Positions 50,551 to 59,031 of a stretch of DNA of 60,223 nt are shown piece after piece. The translations under genes and the position numbers were made by a program. This stretch comes from JAXHUE01 sp034189655. GTDB lineage: Bacteria; Chloroflexota; Dehalococcoidia; E44-bin15. The first letter of the stretch is position 1; each line of letters opens with the position of its first letter. The stretch is from contig JAXHUE010000009.1 of the NCBI GenBank assembly GCA_034189655.1, positions 1 to 60,223 on the forward strand, in the 5' to 3' direction. The notes below the pieces were generated by a model. It did no database searches, had not been told where the DNA came from, and saw only the letters and a list, made by a program, of their open reading frames with translations.

Positions 50551-51708
50551 ATGGCACAGCTTCGCACGCAAGGACTGGCACGGGCCAGCGAGCTCGCCCG
50601 GGACCGGGAGTCACGGGCCCGCGAGCTCAAGGCCCAGGGAAAGCGGCTCATGGGCTACCTCTGCTCCTATCCCCCGCTGGAGATGGTCACCGCCATGGAC
50701 TTCGTCCCCTTCAGGCTCCTGGGGGACATGGCCGAGCCCATAACCAAGGCCGATGCCTATCTCGCCTCCATCGTATGCCCCTTCCTGCGCAGCACCCTCG
50801 ACCTGGGCTTTAAGGAGAGATACGACTTCATCGAGGGGTTCCTGGGGGCACACGTGTGCGACTGCGGCGAGAAGTTCTGCCACCTGTGGAACTACTACCT
50901 GGTGCCGCCGTACCACCACTTCATCGACATACCGCACGTGGCCCACGAGGCCTCCATCCCATTCTTAAAAGACGGCCTGCGGCTGTTCCAGCGCACGCTG
51001 GAGGAGTATACCGGACGCCCCATGAGCCCGGAGCGGCTCAAGGAGGAGGTGAAGGCCCACAACCAGCAGCGGGCGCTGGTGCGTGAGCTCTACGGGCTGC
51101 GCCGGCAAGACCCACCCCTCCTGTCGGGGCAGGAGAACCTTGACATAATGGTGGCGCTCATGGGCATCCCCATCGAGGAGGGCAGCGAGCTCCTGCGCCA
51201 GGTCATCGCCGAGGTCAAGGAACGCCGCGACGGCCCGCGACAGAAAAAGGCACGGCTCATGCTCTGGGGGAGCCCGCTCACCGACGCCGGGCTCATCGAG
51301 ACCATCGAGGGGCTCGACGCCAACGTGGTCATAGACGATACCTGCATCGGCTCCCGCCACTTCTTCCCCCCGGTGCCCGAGACCGCCGACCCCCTGGACG
51401 GCATCGCCCAGCGCTACCTCTCGGACCTGAAGTGCCCGCGCACATTCAGGGAGACCACCTCGTCTTACAAGGAGGACCAGGAGGAGCGCTTCGGCTACCT
51501 GGGGGACTACGCCCGCGAGTGGGGCGTCAACGGCGTCATCCTGCAGTCGGTCAAGTACTGCGACACCCACGGCTACGAGATCCCTGCCATCCAGGCCTAC
51601 TTCGACGGCATAGGGCTGCCCAACATCTACATAGAGCACGAGTATACCATGATAGCACTGGCACCACTGAAGACCAGGATACAGGCCTTCCTGGAGATGA
51701 TAGACTAG
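50551..51708 (+). CDS. benzoyl-CoA reductase/2-hydroxyacyl-CoA dehydratase-family subunit 2
   Basis: 385-residue partner of the preceding gene (HgdB/BcrC-type). GKRLMGYLCSYPPLEMVTAM is the family's N-terminal Cys segment; ASIVCPFLR, HVCDCGEKFCH and the C-terminal IEHEYTMIALAPLKTRIQAF are also typical. The pair forms a heterodimer in family members. It is 31 bases downstream of subunit 1 with its own AAAGGAGAGG ribosome site. Confidence 0.82.
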   Translation: MAQLRTQGLARASELARDRESRARELKAQGKRLMGYLCSYPPLEMVTAMDFVPFRLLGDMAEPITKADAYLASIVCPFLRSTLDLGFKERYDFIEGFLGAHVCDCGEKFCHLWNYYLVPPYHHFIDIPHVAHEASIPFLKDGLRLFQRTLEEYTGRPMSPERLKEEVKAHNQQRALVRELYGLRRQDPPLLSGQENLDIMVALMGIPIEEGSELLRQVIAEVKERRDGPRQKKARLMLWGSPLTDAGLIETIEGLDANVVIDDTCIGSRHFFPPVPETADPLDGIAQRYLSDLKCPRTFRETTSSYKEDQEERFGYLGDYAREWGVNGVILQSVKYCDTHGYEIPAIQAYFDGIGLPNIYIEHEYTMIALAPLKTRIQAFLEMID

Positions 51709-51815
51709 CACCCGACCAGGGAGCGGGGCGATGCGCCAGTTGCGAACCGGATGCGACAGCGGGGCGCCGTGCGGCAGCCCATCACGTCCAGGCACTCTGT
51801 GCGGAAGGAGCGGCC

Positions 51816-52910
51816 ATGATCTCTTTTGACCCCAGCGAAGAGCAGCAGATGATAGTGAACACGGCGAGCAAGCTGGCCACCGCCGAGATACGCACGGCAT
51901 ACCGCGAGTGCGACGAGACAGGGGAGGTCCCCGCCGCGCTCGTCGACCTCGGCTGGGGGCTGGGCCTGGTATCGGGCGGCATCCCCGAAGAGCACGGAGG
52001 GGGCGGCGGCGAGACCTCGGCCCTAACCGGGGCCCTGCTCGCCGAGGAGTTGGCCTGGGGCGACCTCGCCATCGCCATGTACATCCTGTGCCCGTCGAAC
52101 CTGGTCATCCCCCTGCTGGAGTGCGGCAGCGCGGCACAGCGGCAGGCCTACCTCCCCCTGTTCTGCAGCGAGGTCTTCAAGGCGGCCTCCGCCGCCCTCA
52201 TCGAGCCCCGCTTCGACTTCGACCCCCTCTCCCCCCACACCACGGCAACCCCCGATGGCGGCGACTACCTCCTGCAGGGCCAGAAGTGCTACGTGCCGCT
52301 GGCGGCGGAGGCCGAGGTGCTCCTGGTCTACGCCGTGGAGGACGGCTCGGTGCAGGGGTTCATCGTGGAGAGGGGCCAGAAGGGGCTAGAGATAGGTGAG
52401 CGGGAGAAGAACATGGGTATCAAGGCCTTGCCCACCTACGAGGTTGCGCTGAACGGGTGCCGCGTGGCGCGGAGCAGCCGCCTCGGCGAGGCCGAGGGGT
52501 GCCACTTCCCAGGGCTGCTCGACCGCTCCCGGGTGGCACTCTCCGCCATGGCGGTGGGGGTGGCCCGCGCCGCCTACGAGTACGCCCGCGACTACGCGCT
52601 GCAGCGCCAGGCCTTCGGCGAGGCCATCGCCCAGCGCCAGGCCATCGCCTTCATGCTCGCAGAGATGGCCATCGAGATCGACGCCACCAGGCTCATGACC
52701 TGGGAGGCCGCCTGGAGGATAGACCGCGGGGAGGACGCCACCAGGGAGGCGTCGCTGGTGAAGGCCTACGCCGACGACACGGCGGTGACGGTGACCGACC
52801 GCGCCGTCCAGATCCTGGGGGGACACGGCTACATCCGCGACCACCCGGTGGAGCTGTGGCTGCGCAACGGTCGCGGCTTCGTCACCTTCGATGGCATGGC
52901 CATGGTATAG
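51816..52910 (+). CDS. acyl-CoA dehydrogenase-like protein with altered catalytic end
   Basis: 364-residue acyl-CoA dehydrogenase-family flavoprotein. The three domains are in order, with QAFGEAIAQRQAIAFMLAEM and the conserved QILGGHGYIRDHPVE near the C-terminus. The normal catalytic region (Y-E-G-T followed by about 20 residues) is replaced by FVTFDGMAMV, where the protein stops. So Glu is replaced by Asp and the tail is missing. This may reflect a shifted specificity or loss of activity. Its place behind BCR-like genes points to ring-acyl-CoA substrates. ATG 51816 has AAGGAG upstream. Confidence 0.8.
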   Translation: MISFDPSEEQQMIVNTASKLATAEIRTAYRECDETGEVPAALVDLGWGLGLVSGGIPEEHGGGGGETSALTGALLAEELAWGDLAIAMYILCPSNLVIPLLECGSAAQRQAYLPLFCSEVFKAASAALIEPRFDFDPLSPHTTATPDGGDYLLQGQKCYVPLAAEAEVLLVYAVEDGSVQGFIVERGQKGLEIGEREKNMGIKALPTYEVALNGCRVARSSRLGEAEGCHFPGLLDRSRVALSAMAVGVARAAYEYARDYALQRQAFGEAIAQRQAIAFMLAEMAIEIDATRLMTWEAAWRIDRGEDATREASLVKAYADDTAVTVTDRAVQILGGHGYIRDHPVELWLRNGRGFVTFDGMAMV

Positions 52911-52923
52911 AGGGAGGTGCCCA

Positions 52924-54153
52924 GTGATAGACTTTGAGCTGCCCCCACAGCTTGAGAACACGGAGAAGATGACGCGGGGCCTGGCAGAGAAGGCCATCCG
53001 TCCCATATCCCGTTACTACGACGAGCACGAGCACGAGAGCCCGCAGCAGTTCATCGACATGATGTGGCCCATCATGAGGGAACAGGCGGCACGCGGTGCC
53101 CGCGCCCGGGCCGAGAGCCAGCCCTCGGGGCCGTCCATGGCCAATGTGAGCATGGCGGTGAGCGCACGGTCTATGTCCTGGGGTGACGCTGCCATGGCGA
53201 TATGCCTCCCCGGCAGCGGCCTGGGGGGCGCCGCCATACAGGCGGTGGCCACCGCAGAGCAGAAAGAGCGCTTCTTGAAGCGCTACACCGAGGGGGAGCC
53301 CAAGTGGGGGGCCATGGCCATCACCGAGGCCGGGGCCGGCTCCGACTCCGCCGCCATCACCACCACCGCGGTGCGCGACGGCGACGAGTGGGTCTTAAAC
53401 GGGGAGAAGATATTCGTCACCTGCGGCAAGCGGGCCGCCGAGGAGTCAGACGGCGTGGTGGTGGTGTGGGCCACGGTAGACCGGTCGGCGGGGCGCGCCG
53501 GCATCAAGCCCTTCGTCGTGGAGAAGGGGACGCCGGGGATGAAGGTGATGGGGCTGGAGCGGAAGATGGGCATCCGCGCCAGCGATACCGCCACCATCGT
53601 CTTCGAGGACTGCCGTATCCCGCTGGACAACATCCTGGGGAGCCCCGAGGTGATGGACAGGAGCAAGGGCGAGGGCTTCAAGGGGGTCATGGCCACCTTC
53701 GATGCCACCCGCCCCTACGTCGCCGCCATGGCCCTGGGCGTGGGCTGGGCGGCGCTCGACTTCGTCAAGGAGGCCCTGGAGGACGAGGGCGTCCCCATAC
53801 GCTACGGCCTGCCCCGCAACAGGCTCACCTCAGTAGAGCGCGATGTCATGGAGATGGAGGCCGGCCTGAAGGCGGCATGGCTCCTGTGCCTCCGCGCCGC
53901 CTGGATGATGGACCAGCGCCGGCCCAACAACCTGGAGGCCTCCATGGCCAAGGCCAAGGCAGGTATAGTGGTGACCAGGGTCACCCAGAAGGCGGTGGAG
54001 CTCATGGGGCCCCTGGGGTACTCCCGCAAGTACCTGCTGGAGAAGTGGATGCGCGATGCCAAGATAAACGATATCTTCGAGGGCACGGGCCAGATAAACA
54101 CCCTCATCGTGGCGCGCCGCATCCTGGGCTACAGCAGCAAGGAGCTGAGGTAA
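52924..54153 (+). CDS. acyl-CoA dehydrogenase
   Basis: 409-residue acyl-CoA dehydrogenase with canonical C-terminus: DIFEGTGQINTLIVARRILG, where Glu is the catalytic base. Other signatures: AMAITEAGAGSD (flavin and substrate) and GEKIFVTCGKRA. The insertion HEHESPQQF near the N-terminus is slightly unusual. GTG 52924 has GGAGGT upstream and follows 14 bases after the previous gene. It probably oxidises a saturated acyl-CoA in the same pathway as its neighbour; electrons should go to an ETF or similar acceptor, not encoded here. Confidence 0.88.
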   Translation: MIDFELPPQLENTEKMTRGLAEKAIRPISRYYDEHEHESPQQFIDMMWPIMREQAARGARARAESQPSGPSMANVSMAVSARSMSWGDAAMAICLPGSGLGGAAIQAVATAEQKERFLKRYTEGEPKWGAMAITEAGAGSDSAAITTTAVRDGDEWVLNGEKIFVTCGKRAAEESDGVVVVWATVDRSAGRAGIKPFVVEKGTPGMKVMGLERKMGIRASDTATIVFEDCRIPLDNILGSPEVMDRSKGEGFKGVMATFDATRPYVAAMALGVGWAALDFVKEALEDEGVPIRYGLPRNRLTSVERDVMEMEAGLKAAWLLCLRAAWMMDQRRPNNLEASMAKAKAGIVVTRVTQKAVELMGPLGYSRKYLLEKWMRDAKINDIFEGTGQINTLIVARRILGYSSKELR

Positions 54154-54192
54154 GAGGCCACCGGATACTACCACCGAAGAGGGAGGGACGAC

Positions 54193-55254
54193 ATGACCGC
54201 ACACGATGCCTACTCGGTGCTGATGGAGAGACATGGCTACCCCACCTCTGAGCGTTACCGCCGCATCCTGGAGTACCTGATAACGCCGCAGCAGGCCACC
54301 ATCGTGGTCGAGCTGCCGGCGCCCCTGGAGGAGCTCGCGGGCACGCTCCACATGGATGCCGATGCCATAAGCAGGGAGCTGAACGACCTCTACGACAAGG
54401 GGGTGGTGTTCCCGCGCAACTTCCAGACCAGGGAGGGCTACCGCTTCGCCCGCAACGTGATGCAGCTCCACGATGCCTCCCAGTCCAGCATCAAGACCGA
54501 CCCGGTGAGGGAGCGCCGCCTCTTCGAGCTGTGGAAGGACTTCTGCCACAACGAGTGGTACCCCGACATGGCCCGCGATAGCGCCGCCGTCGGGGTCCCC
54601 CTGACCAGGGTGGTGCCGGCGTACCAGGCGATAAAGGACATCCCCGGCATCCTGCCCTACGAGGACATCAGGGAGATGGTGCGGGCGGCCCAGACCATGG
54701 CGGTGTGCAACTGCTCCTGCCGCCAGCGCGCCGGTGCCGTCGCCGATGGATGCGAGAGGTCTGAGGTGGAGAACTGCCTCCAGTTCAACCGCGGCGCCGA
54801 GTACCAGATAAACCGGGGCTCAGGGCGACAGCTCACCTACGAGGAGACCATGGCCATCGTCGACTCCACCGAGGCCGACGGCCTGGTGCACACCTGGCCC
54901 AACATGTCCATGATGTCGTTCAACACCCTGTGCAACTGCTGCCGCGATTGCTGCGTGCTCTGGGTGCCCCTCGACGAGAACGGCGTCCACGTGAGCAAGC
55001 GCTGGGCCAAGAGCAGGTTCGAGGCCAGGGTGGACATCGACTCCTGCAACGGGTGCCAGGACTGCGTGGAGCGCTGCCAGTTCGACGCCATCGAGATGGT
55101 GAAGCCAGAGGGCTCCAAGAAGCTGAAGGCCGCCATCGACCCTGAGAAGTGCTTCGGCTGCGGCGTGTGCGTGCTGGCATGCGAGCCCCAGGCCCTCACC
55201 ATGGCCCTGGTGCGGCCCCCGGAGCACATCCCCCAGGTCGCAGCCGCCGCGTAG
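54193..55254 (+). CDS. winged-helix/iron-sulfur fusion protein with two ferredoxin motifs
   Basis: 353 residues. The N-terminal part (about 20-95) looks like a winged-helix domain (ITPQQATIVVELPAPLEELA, ISRELNDLYDKGVV). A central Cys-rich region has CNCSCRQRAG, a further Cys at CERSEVENC and CNCCRDCC. The C-terminus is a double 4Fe-4S ferredoxin (CNGCQDCVERC and CFGCGVCVLAC). It lies last in the BCR/acyl-CoA dehydrogenase operon, so it may donate electrons to the reductase or act as a redox sensor. Function is inferred, not known. ATG 54193 has GAGGGAGG upstream. Confidence 0.78.
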   Translation: MTAHDAYSVLMERHGYPTSERYRRILEYLITPQQATIVVELPAPLEELAGTLHMDADAISRELNDLYDKGVVFPRNFQTREGYRFARNVMQLHDASQSSIKTDPVRERRLFELWKDFCHNEWYPDMARDSAAVGVPLTRVVPAYQAIKDIPGILPYEDIREMVRAAQTMAVCNCSCRQRAGAVADGCERSEVENCLQFNRGAEYQINRGSGRQLTYEETMAIVDSTEADGLVHTWPNMSMMSFNTLCNCCRDCCVLWVPLDENGVHVSKRWAKSRFEARVDIDSCNGCQDCVERCQFDAIEMVKPEGSKKLKAAIDPEKCFGCGVCVLACEPQALTMALVRPPEHIPQVAAAA

Positions 55255-55278
55255 AGAGCGGCGGGCAGGCCGCCATGG

Positions 55279-56154
55279 CTAGAGCCGGGCCACGAAGTCG
55301 CAGAGGGTGGCGAGCTCATCCGGGCTGCGGTAGCCGATCATCAGCTCGGATACGCCCAGACGCCCCAACTGCTCCACCTTGGCGGCCAGGTCATCGCCGT
55401 CCCTGATGGTGAGGCACTCGGCCAGCTCCTGAGCGCCGGCCGCGGCATCGGTGATGCCCATGAGGCTAAGCAGGCCCTGGGCATAGCTCATGCCCTGAAG
55501 CCACCGCTGGCGTGCGTCCTCGGGCTCGATGTAGGCCACCGTGGTGACTATGCGGAACCCCTCCCTCGCCGCCCTGGCCGCCCATCCCTGCGCTGTATTG
55601 AGCAGCCGCTCACTCGTCGAGTAGGTGTGGATGCCATCGGCCCAGTCGCTCGCCACTTCCATCCAGCGCTCGCTCATGGCCGCGAGCAGGATGGGAACCC
55701 GCCCCTGGAGCGCCCCGAAAGGGAGCCGGACGTCCTGGAAGTGGAAGGCCTCGCCCTGGTGGCTCACCGTCTCCCCCGCGAGCAGCCTCCTCACGAGCTC
55801 GGCGCCTTCGGCAACGCCGGCGTCGCTGCCCTCGAGCCCGATGCTCTTCAAGAAGGGGCGCATGCCGCGCCCCATGGAGAGCGATATCCTGCCCTGGGAG
55901 AGGTGGTCCAGCGTGGCCGCGGCATGGGCGATGACCGCCGGCGAGCGCTGGAACGGGCTGGTGACCCCGATGCCTATGCCGATGCGACGCGTGCTCATCG
56001 CGGCGATGGTGGCCGCCGTCCACAGCTCCCACTGGGAGCCGGGCGAGTCGGGGACCCACACCCGTCGCACAGCGGAGCCATCGAGCACGCGCATGGAGCG
56101 CTCTACCTCCGCAGCCGGGCACTTGATGGTGAGCTCCACGCCTATGTCTACCAT
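55279..56154 (-). CDS. LLM-class (luciferase-like) F420/FMN-dependent oxidoreductase
   Basis: 291-residue TIM-barrel protein of the luciferase-like monooxygenase family, F420-dependent branch. IGIGIGVTSPFQRSPAVIAHAA and the following SLSMGRGMRPF are typical. F420 or FMN would be the cofactor; substrate unknown. ATG 56154 has GGGAGG upstream; the Arg-rich N-terminal extension was rejected. Convergent with the BCR-like operon. Confidence 0.83.
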   Translation of the reverse strand: MVDIGVELTIKCPAAEVERSMRVLDGSAVRRVWVPDSPGSQWELWTAATIAAMSTRRIGIGIGVTSPFQRSPAVIAHAAATLDHLSQGRISLSMGRGMRPFLKSIGLEGSDAGVAEGAELVRRLLAGETVSHQGEAFHFQDVRLPFGALQGRVPILLAAMSERWMEVASDWADGIHTYSTSERLLNTAQGWAARAAREGFRIVTTVAYIEPEDARQRWLQGMSYAQGLLSLMGITDAAAGAQELAECLTIRDGDDLAAKVEQLGRLGVSELMIGYRSPDELATLCDFVARL

Positions 56155-56244
56155 GTGGCCTATCCTCCCGTCGCGACCGTCCCGTCCCTGTATAGTACCG
56201 CAGGCCGGGGGCACCACGCAACCGAGGGGGCGTAGAGAGGCAAA

Positions 56245-56274
56245 TTGACACCGCCATGCCTTTCTCGCTAGAAT
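56245..56274 (+). promoter_or_regulatory. promoter of the coiled-coil gene
   Basis: TTGACA (56245-56250), 18-base spacer, TAGAAT (56269-56274), about 100 bases upstream of the ATG. Confidence 0.55.
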
Positions 56275-56377
56275 TGTGGTAGCACGGTGAGGGCCGCGAT
56301 GCCGGCGCCGCCGGTGATGGTGGCCCCGTCTCGCCCTATGCATACACAACAGAGACAGAAACGGAGAGGAGACCGAA

Positions 56378-56983
56378 ATGGGTGATTGGGAGGAGAGCCT
56401 TTCGCCCCGGGCCAGGGAGAGGCTGGCCCGGGCGGGGGAGGTGACCGCCGATGAGCGGGAACGGATGAAAGCTACAGAGCAGCTAGGCTCCCTGCTCTCA
56501 GAGTTCTACACCGGCCAGCTCAACGCCGAGGGCCTGTGGCGAGAGCTGAAGGGATACCAGGAGAGGGGCAAGGCATATGTCCTCAAAGAGGCCCAGCTCA
56601 AGCTGCTGGACTCGCTCACCCTCACCAGCACTCACGCAGAGTTCCAGAGGCGCAAAGAGGGAGTCCTCGCCATCGAGACGCTTAAAGGTGAGCAGGACGT
56701 CTCCACGGTCGAGGCGGGGCTGAATACCCTGGAAGGCCTGCAAGAAAGGTGCGAGGAGGAGAAGCGCCAGGCCTACGAGAGCCTCAAGGTACAGGTGCAG
56801 AGGAACCCCGACTTGAGGCTGCAACAGGTGAAGCAGGGCCAGAACACGATGGTGGTCCAGCTCAGCGTGGACGAGGCCGTGAAACGCCTGCCGCAGTGGC
56901 AGGACTTCGCTCACCAGCACGAGAGGCGCTACAACGAGGAGTTCTCCAGGCTGGCAGAGAGACTAAGGGCCGGGCTCACGTAA
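56378..56983 (+). CDS. hypothetical helical, coiled-coil-like protein
   Basis: 201 residues, very rich in Glu, Lys, Arg and Leu, with heptad-like spacing over most of its length (for example FQRRKEGVLAIETLKGEQ and LEGLQERCEEEKRQAYESLK). No signal peptide, no membrane helix and only one Cys. A good GAGAGG ribosome site precedes the ATG. I do not recognise the family. It has its own promoter and lies 66 bases before the CDF gene. Confidence 0.6.
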   Translation: MGDWEESLSPRARERLARAGEVTADERERMKATEQLGSLLSEFYTGQLNAEGLWRELKGYQERGKAYVLKEAQLKLLDSLTLTSTHAEFQRRKEGVLAIETLKGEQDVSTVEAGLNTLEGLQERCEEEKRQAYESLKVQVQRNPDLRLQQVKQGQNTMVVQLSVDEAVKRLPQWQDFAHQHERRYNEEFSRLAERLRAGLT

Positions 56984-57049
56984 AGGTGGAACAGCAACAG
57001 TAGAGCGAGGCCTGCCTGACCATGTGGCAGCAAGTATTCGCTGCCAGCC

Positions 57050-58018
57050 ATGGCACTACATCGGCGGGGGTACCGTGTGGGCCAGCATAGCCACGGCGGC
57101 GGCCTGGCAGTGGGCAGCAAGCTCAAGTACGGCATCATCATCGCAGGCTTCATCCTGGTGGTGGAGGTGGTGGGTGGCCTGCTGTCCCACAGCCTGGCAC
57201 TGTTGAGCGACGCCGGCCACGTACTGGCAGATATCGTGGCCCTCTCCTTGAGCTGGTACGGGGTCAGGCAGGCAGAGCGCCCTGCCAGCGGCGGCATGAC
57301 CTTCGGCTACCACCGGGTAGGGGTCGTGGTGGCCATCGCGAACGCGGTGGGCATCTTCGCCATCGCCGCAGTCATCCTGTTCGAGGCCTACCGCCGCCTT
57401 CAGCAGCCGCCAGAGATAAACGGCCTGCTCATGCTCTCCGTCGCCATCGTGGGCCTGGGGGCCAATGCCCTGGTGGTGCTCTGGCTGCGCCGCGAGCAGC
57501 GGGGCAACATCAACATACGCAGCGCCTTCTGGCACGCCCTCGGCGACGGCCTGGCCTCCATCGGGGTCATCATCGGTGCGGTGGTGATACTGGCCAGCGG
57601 GTGGCTGTGGGTCGACCCCATCATAAGCGTCGTCATCGCCCTCGTCATCACCGTCGCGGCTGGGCGCATCCTCCGCGAGGGCACGAGGGTGCTGCTCGAG
57701 GCGGCACCGCGGCACGTCGACGTCATGGAGATGGTGAGTGCCTTGAAAGAGGTCCCCGGGGTCAAGGACGTGCACGACGTTCACGTGTGGAGCATATCGC
57801 CGGGGCTGGACGCCATGAGCTGCCACGTGCTCATCGACGACCTGGCCACCAGCGAGGCGGCCCACATCCGCACCGAGATCGAGGCGCTGCTGCAACGCAG
57901 GTTCCACATCGAGCACACCACCATTCAGATGGAGTGCGACCAGTGCAACCCCAACGACCTCTTCTGCACGCTCACACTCCCGCCTGCCAATGAGGAGGGC
58001 CCCCCTAGAGAGGCCTAG
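57050..58018 (+). CDS. cation diffusion facilitator (CDF) family transporter
   Basis: 322-residue Zn/Co/Cd/Fe-type efflux protein. Six predicted helices; metal site motifs SDAGHVLADIVALS in helix 2 and HALGDGLASIGV in helix 5; a His-rich HSHGGG precedes helix 1. The C-terminal cytoplasmic domain follows (VKDVHDVHVWSISPG). ATG 57050 has no clear ribosome site, so a downstream start is possible. Its stop shares the CTAG at 58015-58018 with the stop of the convergent hypE gene. Confidence 0.88.
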   Translation: MALHRRGYRVGQHSHGGGLAVGSKLKYGIIIAGFILVVEVVGGLLSHSLALLSDAGHVLADIVALSLSWYGVRQAERPASGGMTFGYHRVGVVVAIANAVGIFAIAAVILFEAYRRLQQPPEINGLLMLSVAIVGLGANALVVLWLRREQRGNINIRSAFWHALGDGLASIGVIIGAVVILASGWLWVDPIISVVIALVITVAAGRILREGTRVLLEAAPRHVDVMEMVSALKEVPGVKDVHDVHVWSISPGLDAMSCHVLIDDLATSEAAHIRTEIEALLQRRFHIEHTTIQMECDQCNPNDLFCTLTLPPANEEGPPREA

Positions 58019-59031
58019 CAGATGCGGGGGAGCAGCTCTCCGGCCAGCATGTCGACGATCCGCGACGAGCCGAGGCGCGTCCTCATCACCACTCTCCCCC
58101 TGTGCTCGTTCACCACCTCGCCTATCACCGCGGCATCGGCCCCGTAGCGGTTCCCCCTCATCGCCGCCACCACCTGCTCCGCTGCCTCTGGCGCCACTAT
58201 GGCCACCAGCCGGCCCTCGTTGGCGACATAGAGGGGGTCGAGCCCCAGCATCTCGCAGGCGGCGCGCACCTCGTCCCGCACCGCGATGCCGTCCTCGTAT
58301 ACCAGGATGCCGACGCCCGACTGGGCGGCAAACTCGTTCAAGGTGGTGGCCAGCCCCCCGCGGGTGGGGTCGCGCAGGCAGTGGATGTGGCGCGAGGCCG
58401 CCAGCATGTCGGCCACCAGCCCGTTCAAGGGGGCACAGTCGCTCTCCACGCTGGTGGTGAGCGTGAGCCCCTCGCGCGCCGCCATCACGGCGATGCCGTG
58501 ATCGCCTATGGGCCCGCTCACTATCACCCGGTCGCCGGGGCAGGCGTTGGCGCCGGAGATGTCCACTCCGGGGGGTACCACGCCCACCCCAGAGGTGTTT
58601 ACGAACAGCCTGTCGGCGCTGCCCCGGTTCACCACCTTGGTATCGCCGGTCACCACGCTGACCCCGGCCTCGGCGGCGGCCTCCTTTATCGAGTCCACGA
58701 CGCGGCCGAGGTCGGCAAGGGGCAGGCCCTCCTCGATGATGAAGGCCAGGCTCAAGTAGAGGGGCCGGGCACCGCTCATGGCCAGGTCGTTGACGGTACC
58801 GCACACCGCCAGCCTGCCGATATCGCCGCCGCTGAAGAAGAGGGGGGTCACGATGTAGCTATCGGTGGTGAAGGCGAGGCGGCCCTCGACATCGAAGACG
58901 GCGGCATCGTCCAGCCGGGAGAGCAGCGGGTTTTCCAGGGCGGGCAGGAAGCCCCGCGCCACGAGCTCGTGGCTCAGCCTGCCCCCGCTGCCGTGGGCCA
59001 GGAGCACCTTCTCTTCACTAGACCGTTCCAT
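58015..59031 (-). CDS. hypE: hydrogenase maturation protein HypE
   Basis: 338-residue enzyme of the PurM/SelD fold that converts the carbamoyl group on its C-terminal Cys to a cyano ligand for the NiFe site. KVLLAHGSGGRLSHELV at the start, DDAAVFD and a C-terminal ...ELLPRIC with the terminal Cys acceptor are present, so it is complete. It overlaps hypD by 14 bases and serves the hydrogenase encoded at 6545-11652. Confidence 0.95.
   Translation of the reverse strand: MERSSEEKVLLAHGSGGRLSHELVARGFLPALENPLLSRLDDAAVFDVEGRLAFTTDSYIVTPLFFSGGDIGRLAVCGTVNDLAMSGARPLYLSLAFIIEEGLPLADLGRVVDSIKEAAAEAGVSVVTGDTKVVNRGSADRLFVNTSGVGVVPPGVDISGANACPGDRVIVSGPIGDHGIAVMAAREGLTLTTSVESDCAPLNGLVADMLAASRHIHCLRDPTRGGLATTLNEFAAQSGVGILVYEDGIAVRDEVRAACEMLGLDPLYVANEGRLVAIVAPEAAEQVVAAMRGNRYGADAAVIGEVVNEHRGRVVMRTRLGSSRIVDMLAGELLPRIC

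Noticed and set aside
57056..58804. 582-codon open frame on the minus strand across the CDF and hypE genes
   Set aside because: It is antisense to a complete CDF gene and out of frame with hypE; Arg/His/Gly-rich composition with no domain, typical of shadow frames in GC-rich DNA.
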